Shown: positions 1 to 6,660 of the stretch, piece by piece | How positions within the stretch are numbered: the first letter of the stretch is position 1 | Layout of the letters: the number at the start of each line of letters is the position of its first letter | Program-made: the position numbers and the translations under genes | Source: Lentisphaerota bacterium | GTDB taxonomy: Bacteria > Verrucomicrobiota > Kiritimatiellia > RFP12 > JAAYLN01 | NCBI GenBank assembly: GCA_012514915.1 | Contig: JAAYZJ010000104.1 | Location: 1-6,665 of the forward strand | Length of the DNA: 6,665 bases | Reading direction: 5' to 3' | The notes under the pieces: model-generated | Seen by the model: only the letters and a program-made list of their open reading frames with translations | The model's database searches: none | Told to the model about the DNA's origin: nothing

Positions 1-1
1 C

Positions 2-1036
2 GCAGCCGACTTCCACGATCTCGCCGCCATGGGCGGCATCCAGGCCCATACCGAGGGGTATCCCGAGGACGACGATGCCCTCAGCACCTGGGATGTGGAC
101 GGCGCCGAGAAGTGGGCCATGGCCCGTCTGATGTGGGAGCCCGCGCAGGATCCGTCCGTGTTGCGCGACACGTATATCCGCAAGGTCTACCGCGAGGCCG
201 CGCCGCAGATGCAGGCCTTCCACGCGCTCATCGGGCGCGCGTGGCACGACACCAACAGCACCTTGTTCGTCAACTGCCACTCGCAGGTCAAGGATTTGTA
301 CGAGGGCCTGCTGGTCAAACCGGGCATCGAGCAGGAGGCGCGGACGCTGCTGGTCCAGGCGGTCGCCGCCGCCAGGCATCCGACGGCGCGCCGGCTGCTC
401 GAGCGCACGCTCGCCCACTTTGACCTCTACCGCGAGCGGGTGGGACGGCGCGAGGTGCCCTACGTCGACGAAGCGCGCGAGGAGTGGCGCGAGGCGGTGT
501 CGCCCCACTGGCAGAAGGCGTTGGTGCTGGGCGGCTTCAAGCAGGTGGACGACTGGCGGCGCTTCGGCGGGGCCCCCGCCGATCCGGCGACGGACGCGCG
601 CTTCATGCACGATGGCGCGCGGCTTTATGTACGCGTCCAGGCGCACGATCCCGACCCCGCGGCCATCGTGGCGCCACCGCGCAGCGGCCGGCCCGTCTTT
701 CCGAACGGCGACCGGATCGAGCTCATGTTGCTCGATGCGCAGGAGCGGCGGCACTATGTCGCCGTCGGTCTCAACGGGCACCGCTATGCGCTTCCGGCGC
801 TGAAGCAGCCGTGGGACGCCGAGACGGTGGTCCAGTCGGATGGCTGGGTCGCGATGATAGCCCTCCCGTTGGAGGCGTTCGGCGTCGGCAGCACCAACCC
901 CGTCCTCCGGCTGCGGTTGGGGCGGGTCTTCCGGCATGCGCCGGAAGCGCGCCGCGAGAGCACCCCTAGCGGGGCCAGCTTGTACAATCTGCACGACTCA
1001 TTCTGGATGCAGATGATCATCCAGGGGAAGGAATGA
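2..1036 (+). CDS. Partial DUF4838-like protein with C-terminal CBM9-like carbohydrate-binding domain (5' end outside window)
   Basis: The reading frame is open to the left edge, so this is the C-terminal 344 residues of a longer protein; the ATG at base 29 is internal or at best an alternative start. Numbering from that Met, residues 1–135 resemble the end of DUF4838 proteins: an aromatic/acidic stretch (HTEGYPEDDD), the helix WAMARLMWEPAQDP (29–42), then YIRKVYREAAPQMQAF (49–64), like the family's pattern of a lane of helices with 'L.WdP..D' and 'yYG.AA..m'. Residues about 165–335 look like a CBM9-type beta-sandwich: TDARFMHDGARLYVRVQAHD (188–207), NGDRIELML (226–234) and the late strand GWVAMIALPLEAFG (272–285). 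DUF4838 is found in large, often secreted, polysaccharide-related proteins of PVC-group bacteria; its reaction is not established, so a glycan-related role is inferred. The stop overlaps the next start by 4 bases (ATGA), implying co-translation. Sure of the gene, moderately sure of the domains. Confidence 0.72.
   Translation, partial: AADFHDLAAMGGIQAHTEGYPEDDDALSTWDVDGAEKWAMARLMWEPAQDPSVLRDTYIRKVYREAAPQMQAFHALIGRAWHDTNSTLFVNCHSQVKDLYEGLLVKPGIEQEARTLLVQAVAAARHPTARRLLERTLAHFDLYRERVGRREVPYVDEAREEWREAVSPHWQKALVLGGFKQVDDWRRFGGAPADPATDARFMHDGARLYVRVQAHDPDPAAIVAPPRSGRPVFPNGDRIELMLLDAQERRHYVAVGLNGHRYALPALKQPWDAETVVQSDGWVAMIALPLEAFGVGSTNPVLRLRLGRVFRHAPEARRESTPSGASLYNLHDSFWMQMIIQGKE
1023..1032 (+). promoter_or_regulatory. 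Shine-Dalgarno for the secreted-protein gene, bearing on its start
   Basis: The purine run AGGGGAAGGA lies inside the 3' end of the upstream gene. AAGGA directly abuts the ATG at 1033, which is too close for that core, although GGGGA (1024–1028) would give a 4-base spacer. The same AAGGA is 9 bases from the in-frame ATG at 1042, a better spacing. The two candidate starts differ by only three residues. Confidence 0.5.
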
Positions 1037-1941
1037 CGGCCATGAACATGCGTTGCTGGATGGGACTGCTGGCTCTGGCGCCCTTCCTGTTGACCGGAGC
1101 GCCGCTCGTGGAGCGGGATTTTTCCGCGGCGGTGCGGGAAGGGGAGCTGCCGGCCGGTGTGGCGCGGATCGAGCTGGCCGGGGGAGGCGCCTGTCTGGAA
1201 CTGGGCGCCAAGGCGCCGGGCTTCGATCTGGCCACGGTGCCCGTCGAGCCCGAAACCAAATACCGCCTGACGTTGCGCGCGCGGGTGCTGGATGACTTCA
1301 CGGTGGAACAGAATGACCGGGCGCACATCGAGGCCGTCATGCGGCGCGGGCGCTGGGAGAGCGGCTACCTCGTACGGTTCGACGACCCGGCGGCGTCCGA
1401 CGGCCGCAAACCTTCGGGCGGCGGGGGCTTTTTCCTGACTCGCGAGTGGCACGACTACGTGCATGTCTTCCGTGTGCCGGCAGGCGTGCGGCAGGCGACG
1501 ATCCGTCTGGAGCCCCGCAAGCATGTGACCCAGGTCGCGCGCCTGGCGATCGAGGCGGATGAAGAAGGCGGGACGATCAACAACAACCCCGATTTCCGCT
1601 ATGGCGAGTTGAACTACTGCGGCTGGCAGCCGCAGCGGGATGGTCGGCTCTACCGGCTTCCCGACGGGAGCTGCGTGTTCCGGTCAGGCTACGGCGGAAG
1701 CTCACCGGCCTTTCCCCTTCAGGCGGGGCGCAACTACCGCATGTCGGGCCGGGGCGAGGGTGGTCATCTCAACATCAGCTACAGTGACGAGAACGGCCGG
1801 CCCATCGCCAGCCGCTTTCTGCTGCGTCCCACTCCCGCAGGCGAGACGGTCGAACTGGTGCCGCCGGAGGGGACAGTCGCCGGACGGGTCACGCTTTACG
1901 GCGTGCTCCTGCGCGAGTTCACTGTACGGCCGGTCAAGTAA
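1033..1941 (+). CDS. Hypothetical secreted protein with two carbohydrate-binding-like beta-sandwich modules
   Basis: Function not recognised. The 302-residue product begins with a short basic segment (Arg7) and a hydrophobic core (GLLALAPFLLTGA, 11–23), a likely Sec signal peptide. The only early Cys (Cys8) precedes the core, so it is not a lipobox; Pro24 disfavours cleavage exactly after Ala23. Two domains follow. Residues 25–175 have the CBM4/9 or galactose-binding-like pattern: VPVEPETKYRLTLRARV (69–85), then YVHVFRVPAGVRQATIRLEP (142–161). Residues 178–300 open with NNNPDFRYGELNYCGW and repeat the scheme: FPLQAGRNYRMSGRG (227–241), then GRVTLYGVLLREFTV (284–298). No catalytic signature is visible, so it may bind glycans or serve as an accessory or structural module. 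The start at 1033 overlaps the previous stop (ATGA); 1042 is an equally good or better start given the ribosome-binding site. Certain as a gene; the module assignment is by pattern only. Confidence 0.72.
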   Translation: MTAMNMRCWMGLLALAPFLLTGAPLVERDFSAAVREGELPAGVARIELAGGGACLELGAKAPGFDLATVPVEPETKYRLTLRARVLDDFTVEQNDRAHIEAVMRRGRWESGYLVRFDDPAASDGRKPSGGGGFFLTREWHDYVHVFRVPAGVRQATIRLEPRKHVTQVARLAIEADEEGGTINNNPDFRYGELNYCGWQPQRDGRLYRLPDGSCVFRSGYGGSSPAFPLQAGRNYRMSGRGEGGHLNISYSDENGRPIASRFLLRPTPAGETVELVPPEGTVAGRVTLYGVLLREFTVRPVK

Positions 1942-1979
1942 ATGTTGGCGTACGTGCGGTCACCTTTTCAACAGCTTAC

Positions 1980-2015
1980 AAAAACGGGGCCCGGTGCAGT
2001 CGCACCGCGCCCCGT
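1980..2015 (-). terminator. Rho-independent terminator of the arg operon
   Basis: The outer stem pairs 1984–1990 (ACGGGGC) with 2009–2015 (GCCCCGT). After a single C/C mismatch (1991/2008), an inner 6-bp stem pairs 1992–1997 (CGGTGC) with 2002–2007 (GCACCG) around a 4-base loop. Read on the minus strand, the stem runs into five Ts (1984 to 1980) and then GTAAG. It begins 28 bases past the argG stop. On the plus strand no U-run directly follows the stem, so it serves the minus-strand operon first, though it may also slow plus-strand transcripts. Confidence 0.85.
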
Positions 2016-2042
2016 ACATCGTATTTGTCGCGTTGCCGAAGG

Positions 2043-3272
2043 CTAGACGATCTGGCCGGCCCGCGCCAGGGCGAGTGCCTCGACGCTCTGGATCTCGGCG
2101 AACCCCTGCGAGCTGACGGGGTTCAGCCCAGCGCTGGCCTCCATCGACGAGTCGGCCTCGTTGTAGATTGACGCGGGGCAGTCGGCCAGTGACTCGAAGA
2201 GGATATTGCCCTTGTAGAGCCCGACGGTGACCGTCCCGGTGGCCTTTTGTGCCAGCACCCGGATCGCGGCGCGGGCCGCCTGGGTGGCGGGATCGTAGTA
2301 GCGGCCGTCGTAGATCTGGTCGGCGACCAGCTTGGAGAGCTGCTGGAACAGCAGGGTCGCACGCCGGTCCATCGTCGCCTGGTAGACGTAACGCAGGCAG
2401 GCACCCAGGAGTTCCATCCCCGGCGCCTCGTACACCCCGCGGCTCTTGGTGCCGACAATCCGGTTCTCCAGCGCGTGCTTCATGCCGATGCCGTGTACCC
2501 CGCCGATGCGGTTGGCGAGCTGCATGGCCTGGACGGGCGAGACCCCGCGGCCGTCGATGGCAACCGCGCGGGCCTGCTCGAACCGCACCGTGAAACGGCC
2601 GGCGTCGTCGGGCGCCTGCATCGGCCAGACCCCCATGGTCGGCGTGACGATCGTCATGGCTGTCCCGAGGCTTTCCAGATCCTCGGCCTCGTGCGAGAGG
2701 CCGGCCAGGTTGGCGTCGGTCGAGTACTTCTTCTTGCCGCCGACGGGGGCGGGGATACCGAAGCCCGCCAGATAGTCGGCCATCTGCGTGCGCCCCGGGA
2801 ACTCCTTGAGCAGCACGGGGTCGCGCCAGGGGGCGTAGATCCGCATGCCGGGCGCCAGCACGTTCGTGTAGCGCTCGAAGCGCATCTGATCGTTGCCGCG
2901 CCCGGTCGCGCCGTGGGCCAGCACGGTGCAGCCGCGGCGCTGCAGTTCGGGCAGCAGGCCGCGCACCGTCACCGCCCGGGCGATCCCGGTCGAGTTCCAG
3001 TAGCCGCCATCGTACATCGCCTGGGCCTCGAGCACCTCGAAGCAGGCTTCGGCCATGGGGGCCTTCAGATCGACGATCACCGTTTCGATGCCGCAGGGGG
3101 CCATGCGGGCGCGCACATCGGCGATGTCGGCTTCATCGGGCTGGCCCAAGTCGGCCGTGAAACCGACGACCCGGACGCCGGAATCGACCAGCTTCTTGGC
3201 AATGGTACGGCTGTCCAGTCCGCCGGAGACGCAGGCGCCGACAGTCTGTCCCTTCAAATCTGCGAGTGTCAT
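2043..3272 (-). CDS. argG: Argininosuccinate synthase
   Basis: ArgG joins citrulline and aspartate using ATP (to AMP and PPi), giving argininosuccinate, the penultimate step of arginine synthesis, in the cytoplasm. The 409-residue product has the family length. Visible signatures: the N-terminal PP-loop SGGLDSR (16–22), FTADLGQPDE (38–47), the substrate/ATP region HGATGRGNDQMRFE (120–133), YSTDANLAGLSHEAEDLE (183–200), ANRIGG (253–258) and ENRIVGTKSRGVYEAPG (269–285). The loop departs from the usual SGGLDTS, with Ser-Arg for Thr-Ser. 'LGQPDE' and 'HEAEDLE' recall the E. coli-type branch more than the common short type. Start: the ATG at 3272 has GGGAG 8 bases upstream; an in-frame TTG at 3296 would add eight residues but would put that ribosome-binding site inside the gene. 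It is last in the operon, 54 bases after argD and followed by the terminator. Very secure as an ArgG-family protein; activity is inferred from motifs and context. Confidence 0.95.
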   Translation of the reverse strand: MTLADLKGQTVGACVSGGLDSRTIAKKLVDSGVRVVGFTADLGQPDEADIADVRARMAPCGIETVIVDLKAPMAEACFEVLEAQAMYDGGYWNSTGIARAVTVRGLLPELQRRGCTVLAHGATGRGNDQMRFERYTNVLAPGMRIYAPWRDPVLLKEFPGRTQMADYLAGFGIPAPVGGKKKYSTDANLAGLSHEAEDLESLGTAMTIVTPTMGVWPMQAPDDAGRFTVRFEQARAVAIDGRGVSPVQAMQLANRIGGVHGIGMKHALENRIVGTKSRGVYEAPGMELLGACLRYVYQATMDRRATLLFQQLSKLVADQIYDGRYYDPATQAARAAIRVLAQKATGTVTVGLYKGNILFESLADCPASIYNEADSSMEASAGLNPVSSQGFAEIQSVEALALARAGQIV

Positions 3273-3280
3273 GTCGTGTT

Positions 3281-3285
3281 CTCCC
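3281..3285 (-). promoter_or_regulatory. argG Shine-Dalgarno (GGGAG), decides the start
   Basis: On the minus strand GGGAG sits 8 bases before the ATG at 3272–3270, ideal spacing. No comparable purine run was seen at a proper distance before the TTG at 3296–3294. This supports the shorter, 409-residue ArgG. Confidence 0.75.
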
Positions 3286-3326
3286 GTGTCATGCAAGCTG
3301 CAATTTCGCGATGGAACCCACGGCGC

Positions 3327-4568
3327 TCACGCCGAAGGCGCATCGTCGGCCGGGGCCTCGCCGCCGGCATCCGCATCCTCGCCGTAGAGCATGTCGAGGG
3401 CATCGTCGAGCATGTCGAGCGCCTCCTCGAGTTCGTCGTCCTTGACGGTCAGGGGGGGCAGGAAGCGGACCACCGACTCGCCGGCGGTGCAGCAGAGCAG
3501 CCCCATCTCGCGGCACTTGTCGACCAGCGCCTTGGCGGGGACATCCATGACCAGCCCGACCATCAGCCCCGTGCCGCGGACTTCCAGCAACTGGTCGAAT
3601 TTCTCGACGAACTGGGCGAGCCCTTCGCGGAAGAGCGTGCCGGCCTCGGCCGCCCGCGCCAGCAGCTTCTCCGACTCGATCACGTCGATCGTGGCCAGCG
3701 CGGCGGCGCAGGCCAGCGGGTTGCCGCCGAACGTACTCGCGTGGCGGCCGGGCTGGAAGACGTCGGCGACCTTCGGTGCGGCGACCAGCGCGCCCATCGG
3801 GACGCCGCTGGCCAGCGCCTTGGCCAGCGTGAAGGCGTCCGGCTTGACGCCGGCCTGCTGCCAGGCGAACCAGGTTCCCGTGCGGCCCATGCCGCACTGG
3901 ACTTCGTCGAACAGCAGCAGCAGGTTCTTCTCGTCGCAGAGCTGCCGCAGGTCCTTCAGGAACGCGTGGTCGGCCGGTAACACGCCGCCTTCGCCCTGCA
4001 CGGGCTCGAGCATGACGGCCACGGTCCGCTCGTTGAGCTGCGCCCGCACCGACTCGATATCGTTGTACTCGGCGAAGGCGAAGCCAAGGGGGAGGGGATC
4101 GAAGCCCTTCTGGATCTTGCTCTGTCCTGTCGCCGCGCACGTGGCCAGAGTGCGGCCGTGGAACGAAAGGCGCATCGCGATGATTTCGAAACGCCCCTCC
4201 TCGTGGCCCCAGAGGCGGGCGAGCTTGATCATGGCCTCGTTGGCCTCGGCACCGGAATTGCAGAAGAAGCACTTGCCATCCAGCCCCGACAGGCTGGCGA
4301 GACGCTGGGCCAGCAACGCCTGATTGGCCGTGTAGAAGAGGTTGGAGCAGTGGTTGAGCGTGGCCATCTGGTCGCACACGGCCTGGACGACACGGGGATG
4401 GGCGTGTCCCGTGTTCTGCACGGCGATGCCGGCTGTGAAGTCGAGATAGACCATGCCGTCGGCGTCCCAGACCTTGCATCCCTGGCCGCGGACAAGCGTG
4501 ACCGACGGCGTGTAGGTGTTGATGACATACTGGTTGAACAGCGCGGCAATGTCGGCATTCTTACTCAT
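3327..4568 (-). CDS. argD: Acetylornithine aminotransferase (PLP, class III)
   Basis: ArgD interconverts N-acetylglutamate semialdehyde plus glutamate and N-acetylornithine plus 2-oxoglutarate, in the cytoplasm with pyridoxal phosphate. The 413-residue protein shows the class III aminotransferase hallmarks in order: DFTAGIAVQNTGHAHP (43–58), the phosphate-binding SGAEANEAMIKLAR (105–118), FHGRT (136–140), EPVQGEGG (188–195), LLLFDEVQCGMGRTG (217–231, Asp221 contacting the PLP ring nitrogen), TLAKALASG (247–255) with Lys250 the Schiff-base lysine, and STFGGNPLACAA (278–289). The C-terminus ends in an acidic Ala/Gly/Asp/Pro tail (about 397–413) beyond the usual fold. The start ATG overlaps the end of argB by 8 bases, with GGAG 10 bases upstream. 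The family includes near relatives (succinylornithine, GABA and ornithine aminotransferases); its place between argB and argG makes ArgD the clear choice. It may also act in lysine synthesis as DapC in some bacteria, which cannot be judged here. Confidence 0.95.
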   Translation of the reverse strand: MSKNADIAALFNQYVINTYTPSVTLVRGQGCKVWDADGMVYLDFTAGIAVQNTGHAHPRVVQAVCDQMATLNHCSNLFYTANQALLAQRLASLSGLDGKCFFCNSGAEANEAMIKLARLWGHEEGRFEIIAMRLSFHGRTLATCAATGQSKIQKGFDPLPLGFAFAEYNDIESVRAQLNERTVAVMLEPVQGEGGVLPADHAFLKDLRQLCDEKNLLLLFDEVQCGMGRTGTWFAWQQAGVKPDAFTLAKALASGVPMGALVAAPKVADVFQPGRHASTFGGNPLACAAALATIDVIESEKLLARAAEAGTLFREGLAQFVEKFDQLLEVRGTGLMVGLVMDVPAKALVDKCREMGLLCCTAGESVVRFLPPLTVKDDELEEALDMLDDALDMLYGEDADAGGEAPADDAPSA

Positions 4569-5439
4569 CGGCGATAATCTCCGTTCCTACACCCTTCTTC
4601 GTGAACATCTCCAGCAGCAGCGAGTGCGGCATGCGGCCGTCGATTAAATGAACCTTGCCGACCCCGGCGCGGATGGCCTCGGCGCAACTGTCGAGCTTCG
4701 GCAGCATGCCGCCGCCGATGATGCCGTCGCGCCGCAGCACGTCGATCTGGCCGACGGCCAGCGACGAGACGAGCGAGCCGGGGTCGTTGATATCCCGCAG
4801 CAGCCCGGGGACATCGGAGATGAAGGCCAGCTTGCGCGCGCGCAATGCCTTGGCCAGCGCGGCGGCGGCCGAGTCGGCATTGACGTTGTGTAACTGGCCG
4901 TCCGCGCCGACCCCCAGCGGGGTGATGACGGGGATCACGCCCGCGCCCAGCATCTCCTCGGCCGTGCGCGCATCGACCGCCGTCGGCTCCCCGACGAACC
5001 CCCAGTCCAGCGTCGCCCCGGTGGCCGGATCGCGCCCGGTTTTGCGGGTCACCGTGAAGATCCAGTCGCCGTGCAGGGGCCGGGCGTTGGCGCCGTGACC
5101 GCGCAGCAGCCGGATGACCTCGGCGTTGACTTCCTGCTTCAGGACCGACTCGACCACCCCGATCGTCCGGGCGCACGTCACCCGCAGCCCCTGGATAAAC
5201 TGCGGCGCGATGCCGCTGCGCTCCATGCCCCGCGAGATCGCCTTGCCGCCCCCATGGACCAGAGCCACCTTCATGCCGACGGTCGACATGAAGGCGATGT
5301 CGCCCAGCAGACGCTCGAGCGCGGCGGGTTCCTCCATCACGCTCCCCCCGACCTTCACCACGACCGTCGCGCCGCGGAAGCTCTGGATGTAGGGGAGCGC
5401 CTCGATCAGGATGGCGGCTTTGTCGATATAGGCTTGCAT
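4561..5439 (-). CDS. argB: Acetylglutamate kinase
   Basis: ArgB phosphorylates N-acetyl-L-glutamate with ATP to N-acetylglutamyl phosphate, the second step of arginine synthesis. The 292-residue protein is full length for the amino acid kinase family: KVGGS (29–33) with catalytic Lys29, HGGGKAIS (62–69), NVNADSAAAALA (185–196), ISDVPGLL (207–214) and GGGMLPKL (242–249) with Lys248, ending in PHSLLLEMFT and GVGTEI (271–288). The N-terminal extension (IDKAAILIEALPYIQSFRG, 5–23) matches the extra helix that in arginine-inhibited enzymes, such as those of Pseudomonas and Thermotoga, links dimers into a hexamer; feedback inhibition by arginine is therefore likely, by inference. Its ATG lies 3 bases after the argJ stop, with only a weak ribosome-binding site within the end of argJ, so translation is probably coupled. 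Its last codons overlap argD by 8 bases. Confidence 0.96.
   Translation of the reverse strand: MQAYIDKAAILIEALPYIQSFRGATVVVKVGGSVMEEPAALERLLGDIAFMSTVGMKVALVHGGGKAISRGMERSGIAPQFIQGLRVTCARTIGVVESVLKQEVNAEVIRLLRGHGANARPLHGDWIFTVTRKTGRDPATGATLDWGFVGEPTAVDARTAEEMLGAGVIPVITPLGVGADGQLHNVNADSAAAALAKALRARKLAFISDVPGLLRDINDPGSLVSSLAVGQIDVLRRDGIIGGGMLPKLDSCAEAIRAGVGKVHLIDGRMPHSLLLEMFTKKGVGTEIIADE
4579..4582 (-). promoter_or_regulatory. argD Shine-Dalgarno (GGAG) inside argB
   Basis: GGAG on the minus strand is 10 bases before the argD ATG at 4568–4566. It lies within the last codons of argB, so the terminating argB ribosome covers it. Initiation at argD is probably partly coupled to argB translation. 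Confidence 0.55.
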
Positions 5440-5442
5440 GGC

Positions 5443-6660
5443 TCAGGTCGTGTAATCGGCGTTGATGTTGACATATTCGCGCGATAAGTCGCAGGTGAAG
5501 ATCGTGCAGGAACCCTCGCCCAGTCCCAGGTCGACCGTCACGTCAAACGCCCGCCCGGACATGACCGCCTTCAGGGCGTCCCGGGCGGCGGCATCGGCGA
5601 CCCGGCCGCGGTCGAAGGCGGCAATGCCGCCGTAGCTGATCCGGGCGCGGGACTCGTCGACCGCCGCGCCGGAATAGCCGACGGCCGCGATGACCCGCCC
5701 CCAGTTGGGATCGAGCCCGAACCACGACGTCTTGACCAGCATCGAACGGGCGATCGCGCGCCCCGCGAGCTGGGCGTCGTCGGGGCTGCGCGCACCGGTG
5801 ACGCGAACCGTGACGAATTTGGTGGCGCCTTCTCCGTCCATGACCATCTGGCGCGCCAGTTCCGTGCAGACGGTGCCCACGGCCGCCGTGAAGCGCGGCC
5901 AGGCGGGATGGGCCGGCGAGAGGGCGGGGGCCGCGGCGGCGCCGTTGGCCAGCATCACGGCCGTGTCGTTCGTGCTCCGGTCGTTGTCGATCACCACGCG
6001 GTTGAAGCTCGTCTCCACCGCCTGCCGCAGGGCGGTCTGCAGATCGCCGGGGGCCACGGCGGCATCGGTGGTGATGAAGGCCAGCATGGTCGCCAGATAG
6101 GGCTCGATCATGCCGGCCCCCTTGCACATGCCGCCGACGGTGACCGGGTGGCGGCCATCCACGAGGAAGCGGACGGCCGTCTGCTTGGGGACGGTGTCGG
6201 TCGTCATGATCGCCGTGGCGGCGTCGTACCCCGCCGTGGCGCAAAGGGCCGCGCGGGCGCGGGTGACGCCGGTGGCGATGCGATCCATCGGCAGGTGCAT
6301 GCCGATCACCCCCGTCGAGCAAACGAGGACCTCGGCATCGGGGATGCCGAGCGCATCAGACACCAGGCACGACATTGCGCGCGCGTTGGCCATGCCGATC
6401 TCCCCCGTGCACGCGTTGGCATAGCCGGTGTTGACGGCAATGGCCCGCAGCCTGCCCGCCGCCAGACGTTCGCGGCCGAGGCGAACCGGGGCGGCCGCCA
6501 CGGCATTGGTTGTGAACAGGCCCGCCGCGTTCGCCGTCCGATCGGAGACGAGCAGTGCGAAATCTTTACGGTCGGCGACCTTGATGTGCGCGGCAACGCC
6601 TGCAGCCTGATAGCCCAGGGGGGCGGTGACACCGCCTTCGATTGTCTGTAGATCGTTCAT
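5443..6660 (-). CDS. argJ: Glutamate N-acetyltransferase / ornithine acetyltransferase
   Basis: ArgJ moves the acetyl group from N-acetylornithine to glutamate, releasing ornithine and regenerating N-acetylglutamate (the cyclic pathway). Some members also use acetyl-CoA for the first step; sequence alone does not tell which type this is. The 405-residue product is full length. Visible motifs: the oxyanion-hole STGVIG (115–120), TTDTVPK (153–159), KGAGMIEPYLATML (180–193) with the autocleavage site Ala190|Thr191, where Thr191 becomes the nucleophile of the beta chain, DNDRSTNDT (225–233), DGEGATK (275–281), DPNWGR (317–322) and the conserved C-terminus YVNINADYTT (396–405). The start ATG is 5 bases from the window's right edge, so its ribosome-binding site and anything upstream cannot be judged. 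It is the first of four tightly packed arg genes here, 3 bases from argB; an upstream argC is plausible but not seen. Confidence 0.96.
   Translation of the reverse strand: MNDLQTIEGGVTAPLGYQAAGVAAHIKVADRKDFALLVSDRTANAAGLFTTNAVAAAPVRLGRERLAAGRLRAIAVNTGYANACTGEIGMANARAMSCLVSDALGIPDAEVLVCSTGVIGMHLPMDRIATGVTRARAALCATAGYDAATAIMTTDTVPKQTAVRFLVDGRHPVTVGGMCKGAGMIEPYLATMLAFITTDAAVAPGDLQTALRQAVETSFNRVVIDNDRSTNDTAVMLANGAAAAPALSPAHPAWPRFTAAVGTVCTELARQMVMDGEGATKFVTVRVTGARSPDDAQLAGRAIARSMLVKTSWFGLDPNWGRVIAAVGYSGAAVDESRARISYGGIAAFDRGRVADAAARDALKAVMSGRAFDVTVDLGLGEGSCTIFTCDLSREYVNINADYTT

Noticed and set aside
784..1524. Minus-strand frame across the junction of the two plus-strand genes
   Set aside because: Overlaps both supported genes and has no recognisable domain; codon-bias shadow.
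1942..1980. Possible plus-strand terminator or small palindromes (GGTCACC, CGTACG) after the secreted-protein gene
   Set aside because: Stems of only about 3 bp with no following U-run; not above chance.
3273..3296. N-terminal extension of ArgG from the TTG at 3296
   Set aside because: It would use a rare start with no good ribosome-binding site and would bury the well-placed GGGAG inside the coding sequence.
3273..3326. Promoter, attenuator or arginine-repressor operator between argD and argG
   Set aside because: Only the argG ribosome-binding site is clear in these 54 bases; no -35/-10 pair, hairpin or A/T-rich ArgR-type box is visible.
2247..3980. Long plus-strand open frame (577 codons) antisense to argG and argD
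   Set aside because: It runs across the argG–argD junction, overlaps two certain genes, and its His/Gly/Arg/Ala-rich product has no domain pattern. It is a typical antisense shadow in GC-rich DNA.
3289..4479. Second minus-strand frame (396 codons) within argD
   Set aside because: Arg/Gly/Pro-rich out-of-frame translation of argD, whose true frame carries every catalytic motif.
5908..6651. Plus-strand frame antisense to argJ
   Set aside because: His/Gly/Arg-rich shadow with no domain; argJ is complete and intact on the other strand.
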